NCBI RefSeq assembly: GCF_009193155.1
Contig: NZ_VUKD01000001.1
Coordinates: forward strand, 930,001-994,000
Direction: 5' to 3'
Source: Georgenia subflava
Lineage (GTDB): Bacteria > Actinomycetota > Actinomycetes > Actinomycetales > Actinomycetaceae
Length of the DNA: 64,000 bases
This document shows, piece by piece, positions 52,327 to 60,752 of this stretch. How positions within the stretch are numbered: the first letter of the stretch is position 1; the number at the start of each line of letters is the position of its first letter. The position numbers were made by a program, and so were the translations under genes. The notes below the pieces were generated by a model. The model had not been told where the DNA came from and ran no database searches. It worked only from the letters and a program-made list of their open reading frames with translations.

Positions 52327-53682
52327 TCAGATGCCTGCCTGCTCGGCCGCGGCGACGACGCGGTCGACGGTCGTCCCGGCGGCGCCGAGGTACTGGAGCG
52401 GGTCGAGCCACTCGGCGATGGCCTCGGCGGAGACCCTGCCGTCGAGGCGGGGATCCTCGCGCAGCACGTCGAGCAGCGGCCGGCCGGTCTCGACGGCGGT
52501 CATGGAGGCGTCGTACACCACCTGGTGCGCCGTCTGCTTGCCGAGGACGCGGCCCACCTCGAACATGACCTTCTCGGAGAGCAGCAGCCCGCCCTGCAGG
52601 TGCAGGTTGCGCGCCATGGCGTCCTTGTTGACGACCAGGCCGGGCAGCACCCTGGCCATGGTGCCCAGCTGGGCCGAGAGGTAGAGGTGCAGCTCCGGCA
52701 GCGAGATCCACTCGGCGCGCCAGCTGATGGCGTCCCGCTCGTGCACCGTGTTCATCGAGTCGAACGTCAGCCCCATCGCGTGCTTCATGGGGTTCGTCAG
52801 GGCGGCGACCCCCTCGAGCAGCGCGGGGTTGCGCTTGTGGGGCATCGTCGTCGAGCCGATCTTGCCGGCCGCGAAGGGCTCCTCGGTCTCGCCGATCTCG
52901 GTCCGCATGAGGTTGGTGAGCTCACCGGCGATCTTGCCGAGGCTCCCGGAGACGAGCGTGAGCACGGCGGCGTACTCGGAGATGCGGTCCCGGGCCGACT
53001 GCCAGGAGATGTTCGGGACGTTCAGGCCCAGGAGCTCGAGGGTGGCGCGCTCGACCTCGGGCCCGGTCTCGCCGAAGGCGGAGTAGGTGCCCACGGCGCC
53101 GTTGACGTTCCCGGTCAGCACCCGGTCCCGCACGGCTGCGAGCCGTTCGAGGTGCCGGACGAACTCGTCGAGCCAGACGGCGACCTTGAAGCCGAAGGTG
53201 GTCGGCAGCGCCTGGACGGCATGGGTGCGGGCGGTCATCGGGGTGTCGCGGTGCTCGACGGCGAGGGCCTTGAGGGCACGGGCGACGGCGAGTGCGTCGC
53301 GCTGGACGAGGTCGAGGCCCTCGCGGACCTGCAGCACCGTGGCGGTGTCGACGACGTCCTGCGTGGTGACGCCGTAGTGCACCCACTCCCCGTGCTCGCC
53401 GGCGGCGCGCTGGAGCGCGCTGACGGTGGCGTTGAGGGAGTGCATGGTCCGCGCCCCCTCCGCGGCGAGCGCCTCGACGTCCAGCCGACCGGCGTCGGCC
53501 GCGCCGCTGATGGCGTCGGCGGCCTCGGCCGGGATGATGCCCAGGGCTGCCTCGGCCCGGGCGAGCGCGCCCTCGACGTCGAGCTGCTTCTGCAGCCGGT
53601 TCCGCTCGTCCCACACGGCGCGCATCTCGGGCGTGCCGAAGCTGTTGCCGATGGTGAGCATGTCGACGACGTGCGATGGCAT
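52327..53682 (-). CDS. Adenylosuccinate-lyase superfamily C-N lyase
   Basis: A 451-residue member of the fumarase/aspartase/PurB superfamily, close to the adenylosuccinate lyase/CMLE branch. Superfamily segments are TMHSLNATVSAL, HYGVTTQDVVDTA (102-114), ARTHAVQALPTT with His154, and the signature loop GSTTMPHKRNP (276-286) with Ser277 kept but the next Ser replaced by Thr. These enzymes eliminate fumarate from an N-succinyl compound. No purine or protocatechuate genes lie nearby; the operon instead has an amino-acid importer and MmgE/PrpD and M20 enzymes, so a different N-succinyl-type substrate is likely. It is the first gene after the operon promoter. Confidence 0.88.
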   Translation of the reverse strand: MPSHVVDMLTIGNSFGTPEMRAVWDERNRLQKQLDVEGALARAEAALGIIPAEAADAISGAADAGRLDVEALAAEGARTMHSLNATVSALQRAAGEHGEWVHYGVTTQDVVDTATVLQVREGLDLVQRDALAVARALKALAVEHRDTPMTARTHAVQALPTTFGFKVAVWLDEFVRHLERLAAVRDRVLTGNVNGAVGTYSAFGETGPEVERATLELLGLNVPNISWQSARDRISEYAAVLTLVSGSLGKIAGELTNLMRTEIGETEEPFAAGKIGSTTMPHKRNPALLEGVAALTNPMKHAMGLTFDSMNTVHERDAISWRAEWISLPELHLYLSAQLGTMARVLPGLVVNKDAMARNLHLQGGLLLSEKVMFEVGRVLGKQTAHQVVYDASMTAVETGRPLLDVLREDPRLDGRVSAEAIAEWLDPLQYLGAAGTTVDRVVAAAEQAGI

Positions 53683-53724
53683 GGGGTCCCTCTCTGTCGG
53701 TACCGGCGACTGGAGGCACCACCT

Positions 53725-53764
53725 GCGTCCAGCAAGCGGACGCGACGGCTCGCCCTGTGGGCGA
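53725..53764 (-). other. Two hairpins in the leader of the lyase operon
   Basis: In the roughly 90-nt leader there are two perfect stems: GCGTCC/GGACGC with a 7-nt loop (53725-53743) and TCGCCC/GGGCGA with a 3-nt loop (53750-53764). They precede the start codon by about 45-80 nt. They could form a cis-acting regulatory RNA or only stabilise the mRNA. I recognise no known riboswitch class. Confidence 0.4.
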
Positions 53765-53780
53765 CAGCCTGCCTCGAGCG

Positions 53781-53808
53781 AGGCTAACGGCCGGGCCGCG
53801 CTGTTTCA
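53781..53808 (-). promoter_or_regulatory. Promoter of lyase-importer operon
   Basis: On the minus strand, TGAAAC (53803-53808) and TAGCCT (53781-53786) are 16 bp apart, placing the start of transcription about 90 nt before the lyase gene. This supports the lyase, acetyltransferase, importer, MmgE/PrpD and M20 genes being a unit separate from the upstream dehydrogenase gene. Confidence 0.6.
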
Positions 53809-53859
53809 TTCCCGGGACCAGCCACGTCCCGCGACCTGAGACGAGCCGGGCCCGCGACG

Positions 53860-56751
53860 TCAGCGGGTGATCTCCTCCAGCAGCTCGAGCACGTGTCGGT
53901 ACGGCCGCGACGTCGCCGACGTCATGCCCATCTCGCAGGTGCGGTTGCAGGAGGCGTAGGCCTCGAAGGCTCCGCGCTCGCGCTCGACGGCGGCGAGCTC
54001 CGCCGCCTCCGCCTCGTTCGCGCCCGCCGGGAGCTCGGGGTGCAGCATGCCGCGGTCGCCGGCGGTGCCGCAGCAGCCCCAGGTCGCCGGCACGGTCACG
54101 TCCTCCGCCACCGCGGCGGCGACCTCCACGAGGTCCTCGACCATGCCGAGGTGCACCGCCGAGCAGGTCGGGTGCACCGCCATCGTCGCCAGGCGCCGGC
54201 CCGGGTCGACGTCGAGCGCGGGCAGCAGGTGCGTGCGTGCGTAGGTGACCGCGTCCACCAGCTGCAGGCTCGCCCACCGCTCGGCGAGCTCGCCCTCGAG
54301 CCGCCCGCCGATGCCGTCCAGACCGTGGGTGCAGCTCGACGCGTCGCACACCAGCGGCACCCGGCCGCCGTCGGTCAGGTCCCACACGACCTCGGCGACG
54401 TTGCGGGCCATGGTCGCGGCGCCGTCGACGAGTCCCTTGGACTCCCACACGGTGCCGCAGCACAGCGAGTCGATCCCGGGCGGCACCGCGACCGCGAGGC
54501 CGGCCCGCTCGCACAGCCGCAGGAACGCCGCGCCGGCGCCGAGCCCGTCGCCCTCGGCGGCGAAGATCGAGCCGATGCAGGCGGGGAAGAACACCAGGTC
54601 CGGCGGTGCCGTCTGCCCGACGGCGGCCGAGGCGGCGGCCGCCTCCGCGCGCGAGCCCCCGGGGCCGGGCAGGTCGTCGCCGAGCTCCGGGACCCAGTCG
54701 CGCAGCGTCTCGCCGGCGACGGCGCGCAGCGCCCTGGTCGTGGCGCGCAGCACCGGTCCCGGGACGGCGTCGGCGACGCTCAGCGCCCCGCGCAGCGCCG
54801 CCGTCGTGGGCCCCCACGACTTCGCGAGGAGGTCGCCCGCCGCGCGCACCGGCGCGGGGTTGGCGGCGGCCCGGAGCTCCTTCATCACCTTGCCGGTGTC
54901 GATCCCCACCGGGCACGCGAGAGAGCACAGCGAGTCGGCGGCACAGGTCTGCACGGCCGAGTAGGTGTAGTCGCGCTCGAGCTCGGCCCGCCGCTCGGGG
55001 GCGGCGACGGCCATCTCGCGCAGCAGCACGATGCGCTGGCGCGGCGTGGTCGTGGTGCTGCGCGACGGGCACACCGGCTCGCAGTAGCCGCACTCGACGC
55101 ACCGGTCCACGTCCGGGTGCGCGGCCGGGAAGGTCTTGATGTTCTTCAGGTGCGCGCGAGGGTCCTCGTCCAGCACGACCCCGGGGCTCAGCACGCCGGC
55201 GGGGTCGCACAGCCGCTTGACCTCGCGCATCACGTCGTAGAGCTCGTCGCCGTACTGCCGGCGCACGTACGGGGCCATGATGCGCCCGGTGCCGTGCTCG
55301 GCCTTGAGCGAGCCGTCCGCGCCGAGGATGAGGTCCACCAGGTCCTCGGTGAAGGCGGCGTAGGCGTCGAGCTCGGCACGCACGTCCAGGCGCGGGTTGA
55401 TCTGGAAGTGCAGGTTGGCGTCCTTGGCGTGCCCGAAGATGACAGCGTCGTCGTAGCCGTACCTCTCCAGCAGGACGCCGAGGTCCTTCACGGCGCGAGG
55501 CAGCGCCGGCGGCGGGACCACGATGTCCTCCAGCAGGGCGGTGGTGCCCTGCGGGCGTGCCCCGGCGACGGCGGCGTAGAGCACCTTGCGGGTGACCCAC
55601 ATGCGGGCCCGCGCGGTGGGATCGGTCGTCAGGTCGGCCGGGGCGCTCAGGTCCAGGCCCGCGACGACCGGCCGGATCCGCTCGGTGGCCGCGGACAGGC
55701 CGTCCGCGGTGGCGTCCTGGACCTCCACCAGCAGCGCGGTGTGCTCCTGGACCGTCAGGGCCCGCATGGTCTCGGGCGACTTCGGGTCCCGTTGGGAGAC
55801 CCGCAGGGAGGAGGCGTCGAGCAGCTCGACGGCGACGGCCCCGGCCTCGGTGAGCGGGATGATCGCGTCGGTCGCGCGGTCGATGGAGTCGAAGACGCAC
55901 AGCGCCGTCGCCGCGTGCGGCAGCGCGGGCACGGTCCGCAGCGTGACCTCGGCGACGTAGGCCAGGGTGCCCTCGGAGCCGATGACCAGGTGCGCGAGGA
56001 TGTCGACGGCGGAGTCGTGGTCGAGGAGCGCGTTGAGGCCGTAGCCCATCGTGTTCTTCATCGAGAACTGGTGCTCGATGCGCGCGCGCAGCCGCGCGTC
56101 GGAGCGCACCCGGTCGCGCAGCCCCAGCAGCCCGGCGTGGAGCTCGGGCTCGAGGCCGCGCAGCAGGGCGTCGGCGTCCGGGCGGGCGGTGTCGATCACC
56201 GTGCCGGAGGGCAGCACGAGCACCATCGACTCGAGCGTGCGGTAGGCGGTGGCGGAGGTGCCCGACGTCATCCCCGAGGAGTTGTTCGCGACGACCCCGC
56301 CGATCGTGCAGGCGATCTCGCTCGCGGGGTCCGGCCCGAGCCGGCGACCGTACCGGGTCAGGGCGGCGTTGACCCGCCGGAGCACCGCGCCGGGCTGGCA
56401 GCGGACCCGCGCGCCGTCGTCGAGGACCTCGACCTCGGCGAGGTGACGACGCACGTCCACGAGCACACCTTCGGTGACGCCCTGCCCGGACAACGACGTG
56501 CCGCCGGCACGGAACGTCAGCGCGGTGCCGGTGCGGGTGGCCTCGGCCAGCACGGCGGCGACCTGCTCGGTGGAGGTGGCGGTCACCACGGCCGCCGGGG
56601 TGAGCAGGTAGTGCGACGCGTCGTGGGCGAGCCGGGCACGGTCGGCGACGGCGGTGGAGACGTTGCCGCTGCCGGCCGCACGAGCGATCACGGCGAGGCC
56701 GGCCTCCGCCGGCGCGAGGGGAGGTGCCGGGGCGTCGTCGGCGACGGTCAT
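53860..56751 (-). CDS. FAD-linked/4Fe-4S D-2-hydroxyacid dehydrogenase
   Basis: A 963-residue fusion. The N-terminal half (about 1-530) is a FAD-binding type 4 oxidase (PAAVVTATSTEQVAAVL, FRAGGTSLSGQG, GSEGTLAYVAEV). It is followed by two 4Fe-4S motifs (CVECGYCEPVCP and CAADSLCSLACPVG, near 570-650) and two CCG domains (CCGTVWESKG, CCGTAGDRGM). This layout is that of the large D-lactate/D-2-hydroxyglutarate dehydrogenases, which oxidise a D-2-hydroxyacid and pass electrons to quinone. ATG 56751 is chosen over an upstream in-frame start because of GGAAGGG upstream. It may have its own role, as a promoter separates it from the lyase operon. Confidence 0.9.
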   Translation of the reverse strand: MTVADDAPAPPLAPAEAGLAVIARAAGSGNVSTAVADRARLAHDASHYLLTPAAVVTATSTEQVAAVLAEATRTGTALTFRAGGTSLSGQGVTEGVLVDVRRHLAEVEVLDDGARVRCQPGAVLRRVNAALTRYGRRLGPDPASEIACTIGGVVANNSSGMTSGTSATAYRTLESMVLVLPSGTVIDTARPDADALLRGLEPELHAGLLGLRDRVRSDARLRARIEHQFSMKNTMGYGLNALLDHDSAVDILAHLVIGSEGTLAYVAEVTLRTVPALPHAATALCVFDSIDRATDAIIPLTEAGAVAVELLDASSLRVSQRDPKSPETMRALTVQEHTALLVEVQDATADGLSAATERIRPVVAGLDLSAPADLTTDPTARARMWVTRKVLYAAVAGARPQGTTALLEDIVVPPPALPRAVKDLGVLLERYGYDDAVIFGHAKDANLHFQINPRLDVRAELDAYAAFTEDLVDLILGADGSLKAEHGTGRIMAPYVRRQYGDELYDVMREVKRLCDPAGVLSPGVVLDEDPRAHLKNIKTFPAAHPDVDRCVECGYCEPVCPSRSTTTTPRQRIVLLREMAVAAPERRAELERDYTYSAVQTCAADSLCSLACPVGIDTGKVMKELRAAANPAPVRAAGDLLAKSWGPTTAALRGALSVADAVPGPVLRATTRALRAVAGETLRDWVPELGDDLPGPGGSRAEAAAASAAVGQTAPPDLVFFPACIGSIFAAEGDGLGAGAAFLRLCERAGLAVAVPPGIDSLCCGTVWESKGLVDGAATMARNVAEVVWDLTDGGRVPLVCDASSCTHGLDGIGGRLEGELAERWASLQLVDAVTYARTHLLPALDVDPGRRLATMAVHPTCSAVHLGMVEDLVEVAAAVAEDVTVPATWGCCGTAGDRGMLHPELPAGANEAEAAELAAVERERGAFEAYASCNRTCEMGMTSATSRPYRHVLELLEEITR

Positions 56752-56917
56752 GCAGGGGCCCTTCCTGGCTGGGTGCGTGCGCCACCACTCTGCCACCGCC
56801 CGCCCCGGGTGGCGGTCGGTGAGCGCCGTGCGAGCGCCCGTGAACCGCTCCTGGAGCGTCCCTGCGTCGTGTCAAACGATCCAGGTCCCGTTCCGGTTCC
56901 GCCAGACGGTCATCCCC

Positions 56918-56946
56918 CTGACCGGGGGCGTGGTCAGCGATAGCGT
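56918..56946 (+). promoter_or_regulatory. Promoter and inverted repeat of orphan binding-protein gene
   Basis: CTGACC (56918-56923), 17-bp spacer and TAGCGT (56941-56946). A 5-8-5 inverted repeat (TGACC and GGTCA; 56919-56936) overlaps the -35 and spacer, a good place for a repressor. The divergent dehydrogenase gene starts about 170 bp away. Confidence 0.55.
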
Positions 56947-57000
56947 TGCAGGTACCCACACCCCTTCGTCCGCCGGGGGGCGACTGCCCGAGGAGGGCTC

Positions 57001-58371
57001 ATGAGATCCGCGTCGCGCCGTCGCACGCTCCTCGGAGGTGCAGGCGCCGCGGTCGCGCTGGCGCTGGCGGCCTGCTCCCCCGGCGCGCAGGACGTGGAGG
57101 CAGGGAGCTCGGGGGCCACGGACGCCTCGGGCATGACGACGGTGACCTTCCGGCTGTGGGACGAGGTGGCCGCCCCCGCCTACGAGGAGTCCTTCGACGC
57201 GTTCGCCGCCGCGCACCCCGACATCCGGGTGGAGGTCGAGGTGGTGCCCTGGGCGGAGTACTGGGAGCGCCTGCCGCAGGACGTCTCCGCCGGCGAGATG
57301 TCGGACATCTACTGGACGAACACCTCCACCTTCGGCCCCTACGCCGAGAGCGGCGACCTCATCGACGTCTCCGACGCCCTCGGCGACGAGCACGACGAGT
57401 GGGAGGAGTCGGTGGTCGACCTGTTCACGCGCGACGGCTCGCTCTGGGGCGTGCCGCAGCTCTGGGAGTCCGTCGCGCTGTACTACAACAAGAGCCTCGT
57501 GGAGGAGGCCGGCGTCGACCCGACGGAGCTCGTCTGGGCACCGCCGGCCGAGGACTCCGACGCGCCGGTCGGCGAGGCGGACACGCTGCTCGCCGCCGCC
57601 CGGGCGCTGACCACCGACGCCGCCGGGGTGCACGCCGGCGCGGACGGCTTCGACGCCGGCGCGATCCAGACGTTCGGGATCAACGCCCAGGGCGACCCGC
57701 AGGCGGTCTACGTGCCGTTCCTCGCGCAGAACGGGGCTCGGTTCCTGAAGGGCGGCGAGCTCGCCTTCGCCACACCCGAGGGTGCGGCGGCCTTCCAGTA
57801 CCTGGTCGACCTCGTCCGCGTCCACCGCGTCGCCCCGTCCGCCGCGGCCCCGGACGCCGACGGCGACCCCGCGCGCGACCTGTTCCTGCAGGGCAGGCTC
57901 GGCCTCTTCCTGTCCGGCCCCGACGACCTGCGCACGATCTCCGACGACGCTCAGCTCGAGTGGGGCGTCGCCCCGATGGTCGCCGGGCCGGAGGGCCGCA
58001 TCGGCGTCGTGAACGGGGTCGCCGCCGTGGGCAACGCGCACACCGAGCACGAGGACGCCACCGTCGAGGTGCTGAGGTGGCTCGGTTCCGCCGACGGCCA
58101 GGCGGCGCTCGCCAGCCAGGGGGTGGGCTTCCCCGGCGTCGTCGACGCGCAGGGCACCTTCGTGGAGTACTGGGCCGAGCGCGACGTCGACGTGGAGGCT
58201 TTCGTCGACGCCGCCCAAGAACCCGTCGTCCCGGCGCCGGTCGGCCCCGACGTCGAGGCGGCGATCGACGCGCTCGCCCCGGTCCTGCACGAGATGTTCC
58301 GCGGCGCCGTCCCCGTGCCCGAGGCGCTGGAGCAGGCGCAGAAGGCGGGCAACGAGGCGCTGCGGGAGTAG
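57001..58371 (+). CDS. Sugar-type extracellular binding lipoprotein, orphan
   Basis: A 456-residue SBP family 1 protein: twin-Arg-like N-terminus (SRRRTLLGG), hydrophobic segment and lipobox LAAC (Cys25), then FRLWDEVAAPAYEESFDAF, YYNKSLVEEAG and LFLSGPDDLRTI typical of oligosaccharide-binding proteins. No permease or ATPase for it is nearby, so it either uses components encoded elsewhere or is a sensor. GAGGAGG lies about 5 nt before ATG 57001. It is divergent from the dehydrogenase gene. Confidence 0.9.
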   Translation: MRSASRRRTLLGGAGAAVALALAACSPGAQDVEAGSSGATDASGMTTVTFRLWDEVAAPAYEESFDAFAAAHPDIRVEVEVVPWAEYWERLPQDVSAGEMSDIYWTNTSTFGPYAESGDLIDVSDALGDEHDEWEESVVDLFTRDGSLWGVPQLWESVALYYNKSLVEEAGVDPTELVWAPPAEDSDAPVGEADTLLAAARALTTDAAGVHAGADGFDAGAIQTFGINAQGDPQAVYVPFLAQNGARFLKGGELAFATPEGAAAFQYLVDLVRVHRVAPSAAAPDADGDPARDLFLQGRLGLFLSGPDDLRTISDDAQLEWGVAPMVAGPEGRIGVVNGVAAVGNAHTEHEDATVEVLRWLGSADGQAALASQGVGFPGVVDAQGTFVEYWAERDVDVEAFVDAAQEPVVPAPVGPDVEAAIDALAPVLHEMFRGAVPVPEALEQAQKAGNEALRE

Positions 58372-58422
58372 CCGTCCTCGTCCCGGCGCTGCCCGGGCCC
58401 ACCCGCCGGTGGGTCGGTCCGC

Positions 58423-58983
58423 TCAGGTGCGCAGACCGGTGAGCCAGGCATCGACGTCCGCCTGGCTGCGCAGCCGCACGAGCACGACGTGGGGGGAGCG
58501 TGCGGCCAGCCGGGCGGGTAGGTCGTCGAACTTGTGCCGGGTGTCCCACGCCCAGCGCACGATGTGCTCGCGGTCGTGCAGCACGGTGCGCAGCGGCGGC
58601 TCGATGTTGCCCGCCGCCCACAACGACTCCCGGCGCAGGCGGCGCCGGACCGTGCGGCGCAGCACCCGTACCATCCGCACGGGCACCGGCAGGTCCAACC
58701 AGACCATGAGCTCGGCACGGTCGGCGATGAGCGGTCGCGCCGCCGTGTACTGCCACTCGGTCACCCAGCGCTCGGTCCGGACGAACGCCTCGACGTCGGC
58801 CAGGAAGTCGGGGCGCGGTGTCCAGGCGGGCCCCCAGTGCAGGCCGTCGATCTCGACGTGCGGCAGCTGGAGCCGGGTGGCCAGCCGCTCGGCGAGCGTG
58901 GTCTTGCCGACCCCGGCGGTGCCGACGACGGCGATCCGTCGCGGCACGATGGGCAGCGGGTCCGTCGGGCCGAGGGTGCGCAC
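58423..58983 (-). CDS. P-loop nucleotide kinase-like protein
   Basis: A 186-residue ATPase/kinase: Walker A GTAGVGKTT (21-29), ERLATRLQLPHVEIDGLHWGPAW with a substrate-side Asp, and a lid-like Arg-rich stretch RRTVRRRLRRESLW. It resembles the FlaR/adenylate-kinase-like topology-modulation family, whose substrate is unknown. GTG 58983 follows TAGGCT by 6 nt, so it is probably leaderless. Confidence 0.83.
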   Translation of the reverse strand: MRTLGPTDPLPIVPRRIAVVGTAGVGKTTLAERLATRLQLPHVEIDGLHWGPAWTPRPDFLADVEAFVRTERWVTEWQYTAARPLIADRAELMVWLDLPVPVRMVRVLRRTVRRRLRRESLWAAGNIEPPLRTVLHDREHIVRWAWDTRHKFDDLPARLAARSPHVVLVRLRSQADVDAWLTGLRT

Positions 58984-59046
58984 CGCGGGAGCCTAACGGA
59001 GCGGGCGCGCGCCGGTTCGGACCGAGCCGGGAATTGCCGGGCTCGC

Positions 59047-60435
59047 TCAGACCTCCTTGAGGGCGCCGACGACGGCGGCGAGGGACTCCTTCGCGTCACC
59101 GAAGAGCACCTGCGTGCGCTCGGCGAAGAGCAGCTCGTTCTCGATGCCGGCGAAGCCCGGCCGCATGGAGCGCTTGAGGAAGATGGTCTGCCCGGCCTCG
59201 TCGGCGTTGATGATCGGCATGCCGTAGATCGGGGCGGCGGGGTCGGTGCGCGCGGCGGGGTTGACCACGTCGTTGGCGCCGACCACGACGACGACGTCGG
59301 TGGCCGGCATGGCGGCGTTGACGTCGTCGGCCTCGACGAGCAGCTCGTAGGGCACGTTCGCCTCGGCCAGCAGGACGTTCATGTGGCCCGGCATCCGGCC
59401 GGCGACCGGGTGGATGCCGTAGACGGCGTCCACGCCCCGTGCGCGCAGGGCGGTGACGAGCTCGGCGACGGTGTGCTGCGCCTGGGCGACCGCCAGGCCG
59501 TAGCCCGGCACCACGACCACGCGGGAGGCGTAGGCGAGGGTGATGGCGACGTCCTCGGCCTGCGCGCGGCGTACCGGCCGGTCGGAGGCCTGGGTGGAGC
59601 CGGCGGTGGAGCCGCCCCGGAGGGCCCCGAACAGGATGCCGGTGACGGAGCGGCCCATCGCCGTCGCCATGGCGATGGTGAGGATGGTGCCGGCCGCGCC
59701 GACGAGCGTGCCGGCGACGAGCAGCATCGTGCTCCCCATCGCCCAGCCGGAGGCGGCGACGGCCAGTCCGGTGAAGGCGTTGAGCAGCGAGATGACGATG
59801 GGGACGTCCGCGCCGCCGACGGGCAGGACGAGGAGGGCCCCGAAGGCGAGACCGAGCGCGAGGAGGGCGACGCCGAGCCACACCTGACCGGTCAGCGCGA
59901 CGCCGACGGCGAGGGCGAGCCCGGCCAGGAGCGCGAGGACGAGCACCGGTCCGGCGCCGGGTACGACGATGGGGCGGGCGCTGACGGTGCCCTGGAGCTT
60001 GCCGAAGGTCAGCAGCGAGCCGAGCAGCGACGTCGACCCCACGAAGATCGCGAACGCCGTCGCGGTGGTGGCGACGTGCCCGCCGGTGCCGGACCACTCG
60101 GCCAGCTCGACGACGCCCACCAGAGCCGCCGCGCCGCCGCCCACACCGTTGAAGACGGCCACGAGCTGCGGGATCTCCGTCATCTTGACGCGGCGCGCCG
60201 CGGGGACGGCGACGACGGAACCGACGCCGACCGCACCCAGCACCACGGCGAGGTTGGCGCCCTCGAACTCCGTGGACAGCAGCACCGTGGCGACGGCCAG
60301 GGTGGCACCGGCCGCACCGATCAGGTTCCCGCGGCGGGCACCGCGCGGCGACGACAGCCCCTTGAGGGCGAGGACGAAGCAGACGGCGGCCACCAGGTAG
60401 AGCAGCTCCGCGACCGTGCCGGGCAGGACGTTCAT
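59047..60435 (-). CDS. pntB: NAD(P) transhydrogenase subunit beta
   Basis: A 462-residue inner-membrane subunit: about nine membrane segments, then a cytosolic NADP(H)-binding domain III (VVVPGYGLAVAQAQHTV, GIHPVAGRMPGHMNVLLAEA, VVGANDVVNP, RSMRPGFAG). With PntAA and PntAB it uses proton flow to transfer hydride from NADH to NADP+, supplying NADPH. ATG 60435 overlaps the pntAB stop (ATGA). Confidence 0.96.
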   Translation of the reverse strand: MNVLPGTVAELLYLVAAVCFVLALKGLSSPRGARRGNLIGAAGATLAVATVLLSTEFEGANLAVVLGAVGVGSVVAVPAARRVKMTEIPQLVAVFNGVGGGAAALVGVVELAEWSGTGGHVATTATAFAIFVGSTSLLGSLLTFGKLQGTVSARPIVVPGAGPVLVLALLAGLALAVGVALTGQVWLGVALLALGLAFGALLVLPVGGADVPIVISLLNAFTGLAVAASGWAMGSTMLLVAGTLVGAAGTILTIAMATAMGRSVTGILFGALRGGSTAGSTQASDRPVRRAQAEDVAITLAYASRVVVVPGYGLAVAQAQHTVAELVTALRARGVDAVYGIHPVAGRMPGHMNVLLAEANVPYELLVEADDVNAAMPATDVVVVVGANDVVNPAARTDPAAPIYGMPIINADEAGQTIFLKRSMRPGFAGIENELLFAERTQVLFGDAKESLAAVVGALKEV

Positions 60436-60752
60436 CGGTGGTCGCTCCCCACCGGCTCGTCCGTGCTCCGCCGCCGGGGCCGGCCGGAGAACATCTCGAG
60501 CATCCGGTCGGTCACGACGAAGCCGCCCACGAGGTTGACGGTGGCCAGGAAGGTCGCGAGCGCGCCGAGGGCGAGGAGCACCGGCGAGGTGGCGTGGGCC
60601 GTCACCACGATCGCGCCGACCAGGATGATGCCGTGGATGGCGTTGGCGCCGGACATCAACGGGGTGTGCAGGGTCGTGGAGACCTTCGAGATGACCTCGA
60701 CGCCGACGAAGGCGGCGAGGACGAACAGCGTCAGGATCGTCAGGCCGGTCAT
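60432..60752 (-). CDS. pntAB: NAD(P) transhydrogenase alpha subunit, membrane part
   Basis: A 106-residue protein with three membrane segments (about 5-22, 39-57, 60-80) and a basic tail. It corresponds to the membrane part of the alpha subunit, a separate gene here as in Rhodospirillum and mycobacteria. The segment VEVISKVSTTLHTPLMSGANAI is conserved in the family. Both ends overlap neighbouring genes by 4 nt (ATGA). Confidence 0.95.
   Translation of the reverse strand: MTGLTILTLFVLAAFVGVEVISKVSTTLHTPLMSGANAIHGIILVGAIVVTAHATSPVLLALGALATFLATVNLVGGFVVTDRMLEMFSGRPRRRSTDEPVGSDHR

Noticed and set aside
52327-53682. Calling the lyase purB outright
   Set aside because: The fold fits, but no purine genes are nearby and the operon points to amino-acid-like substrates, so no symbol is given.
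52922-56959. A 1345-codon minus-strand frame spanning the dehydrogenase and part of the lyase
   Set aside because: It is an out-of-frame shadow of two well-supported genes on the same strand; low-complexity Arg/Pro-rich protein.
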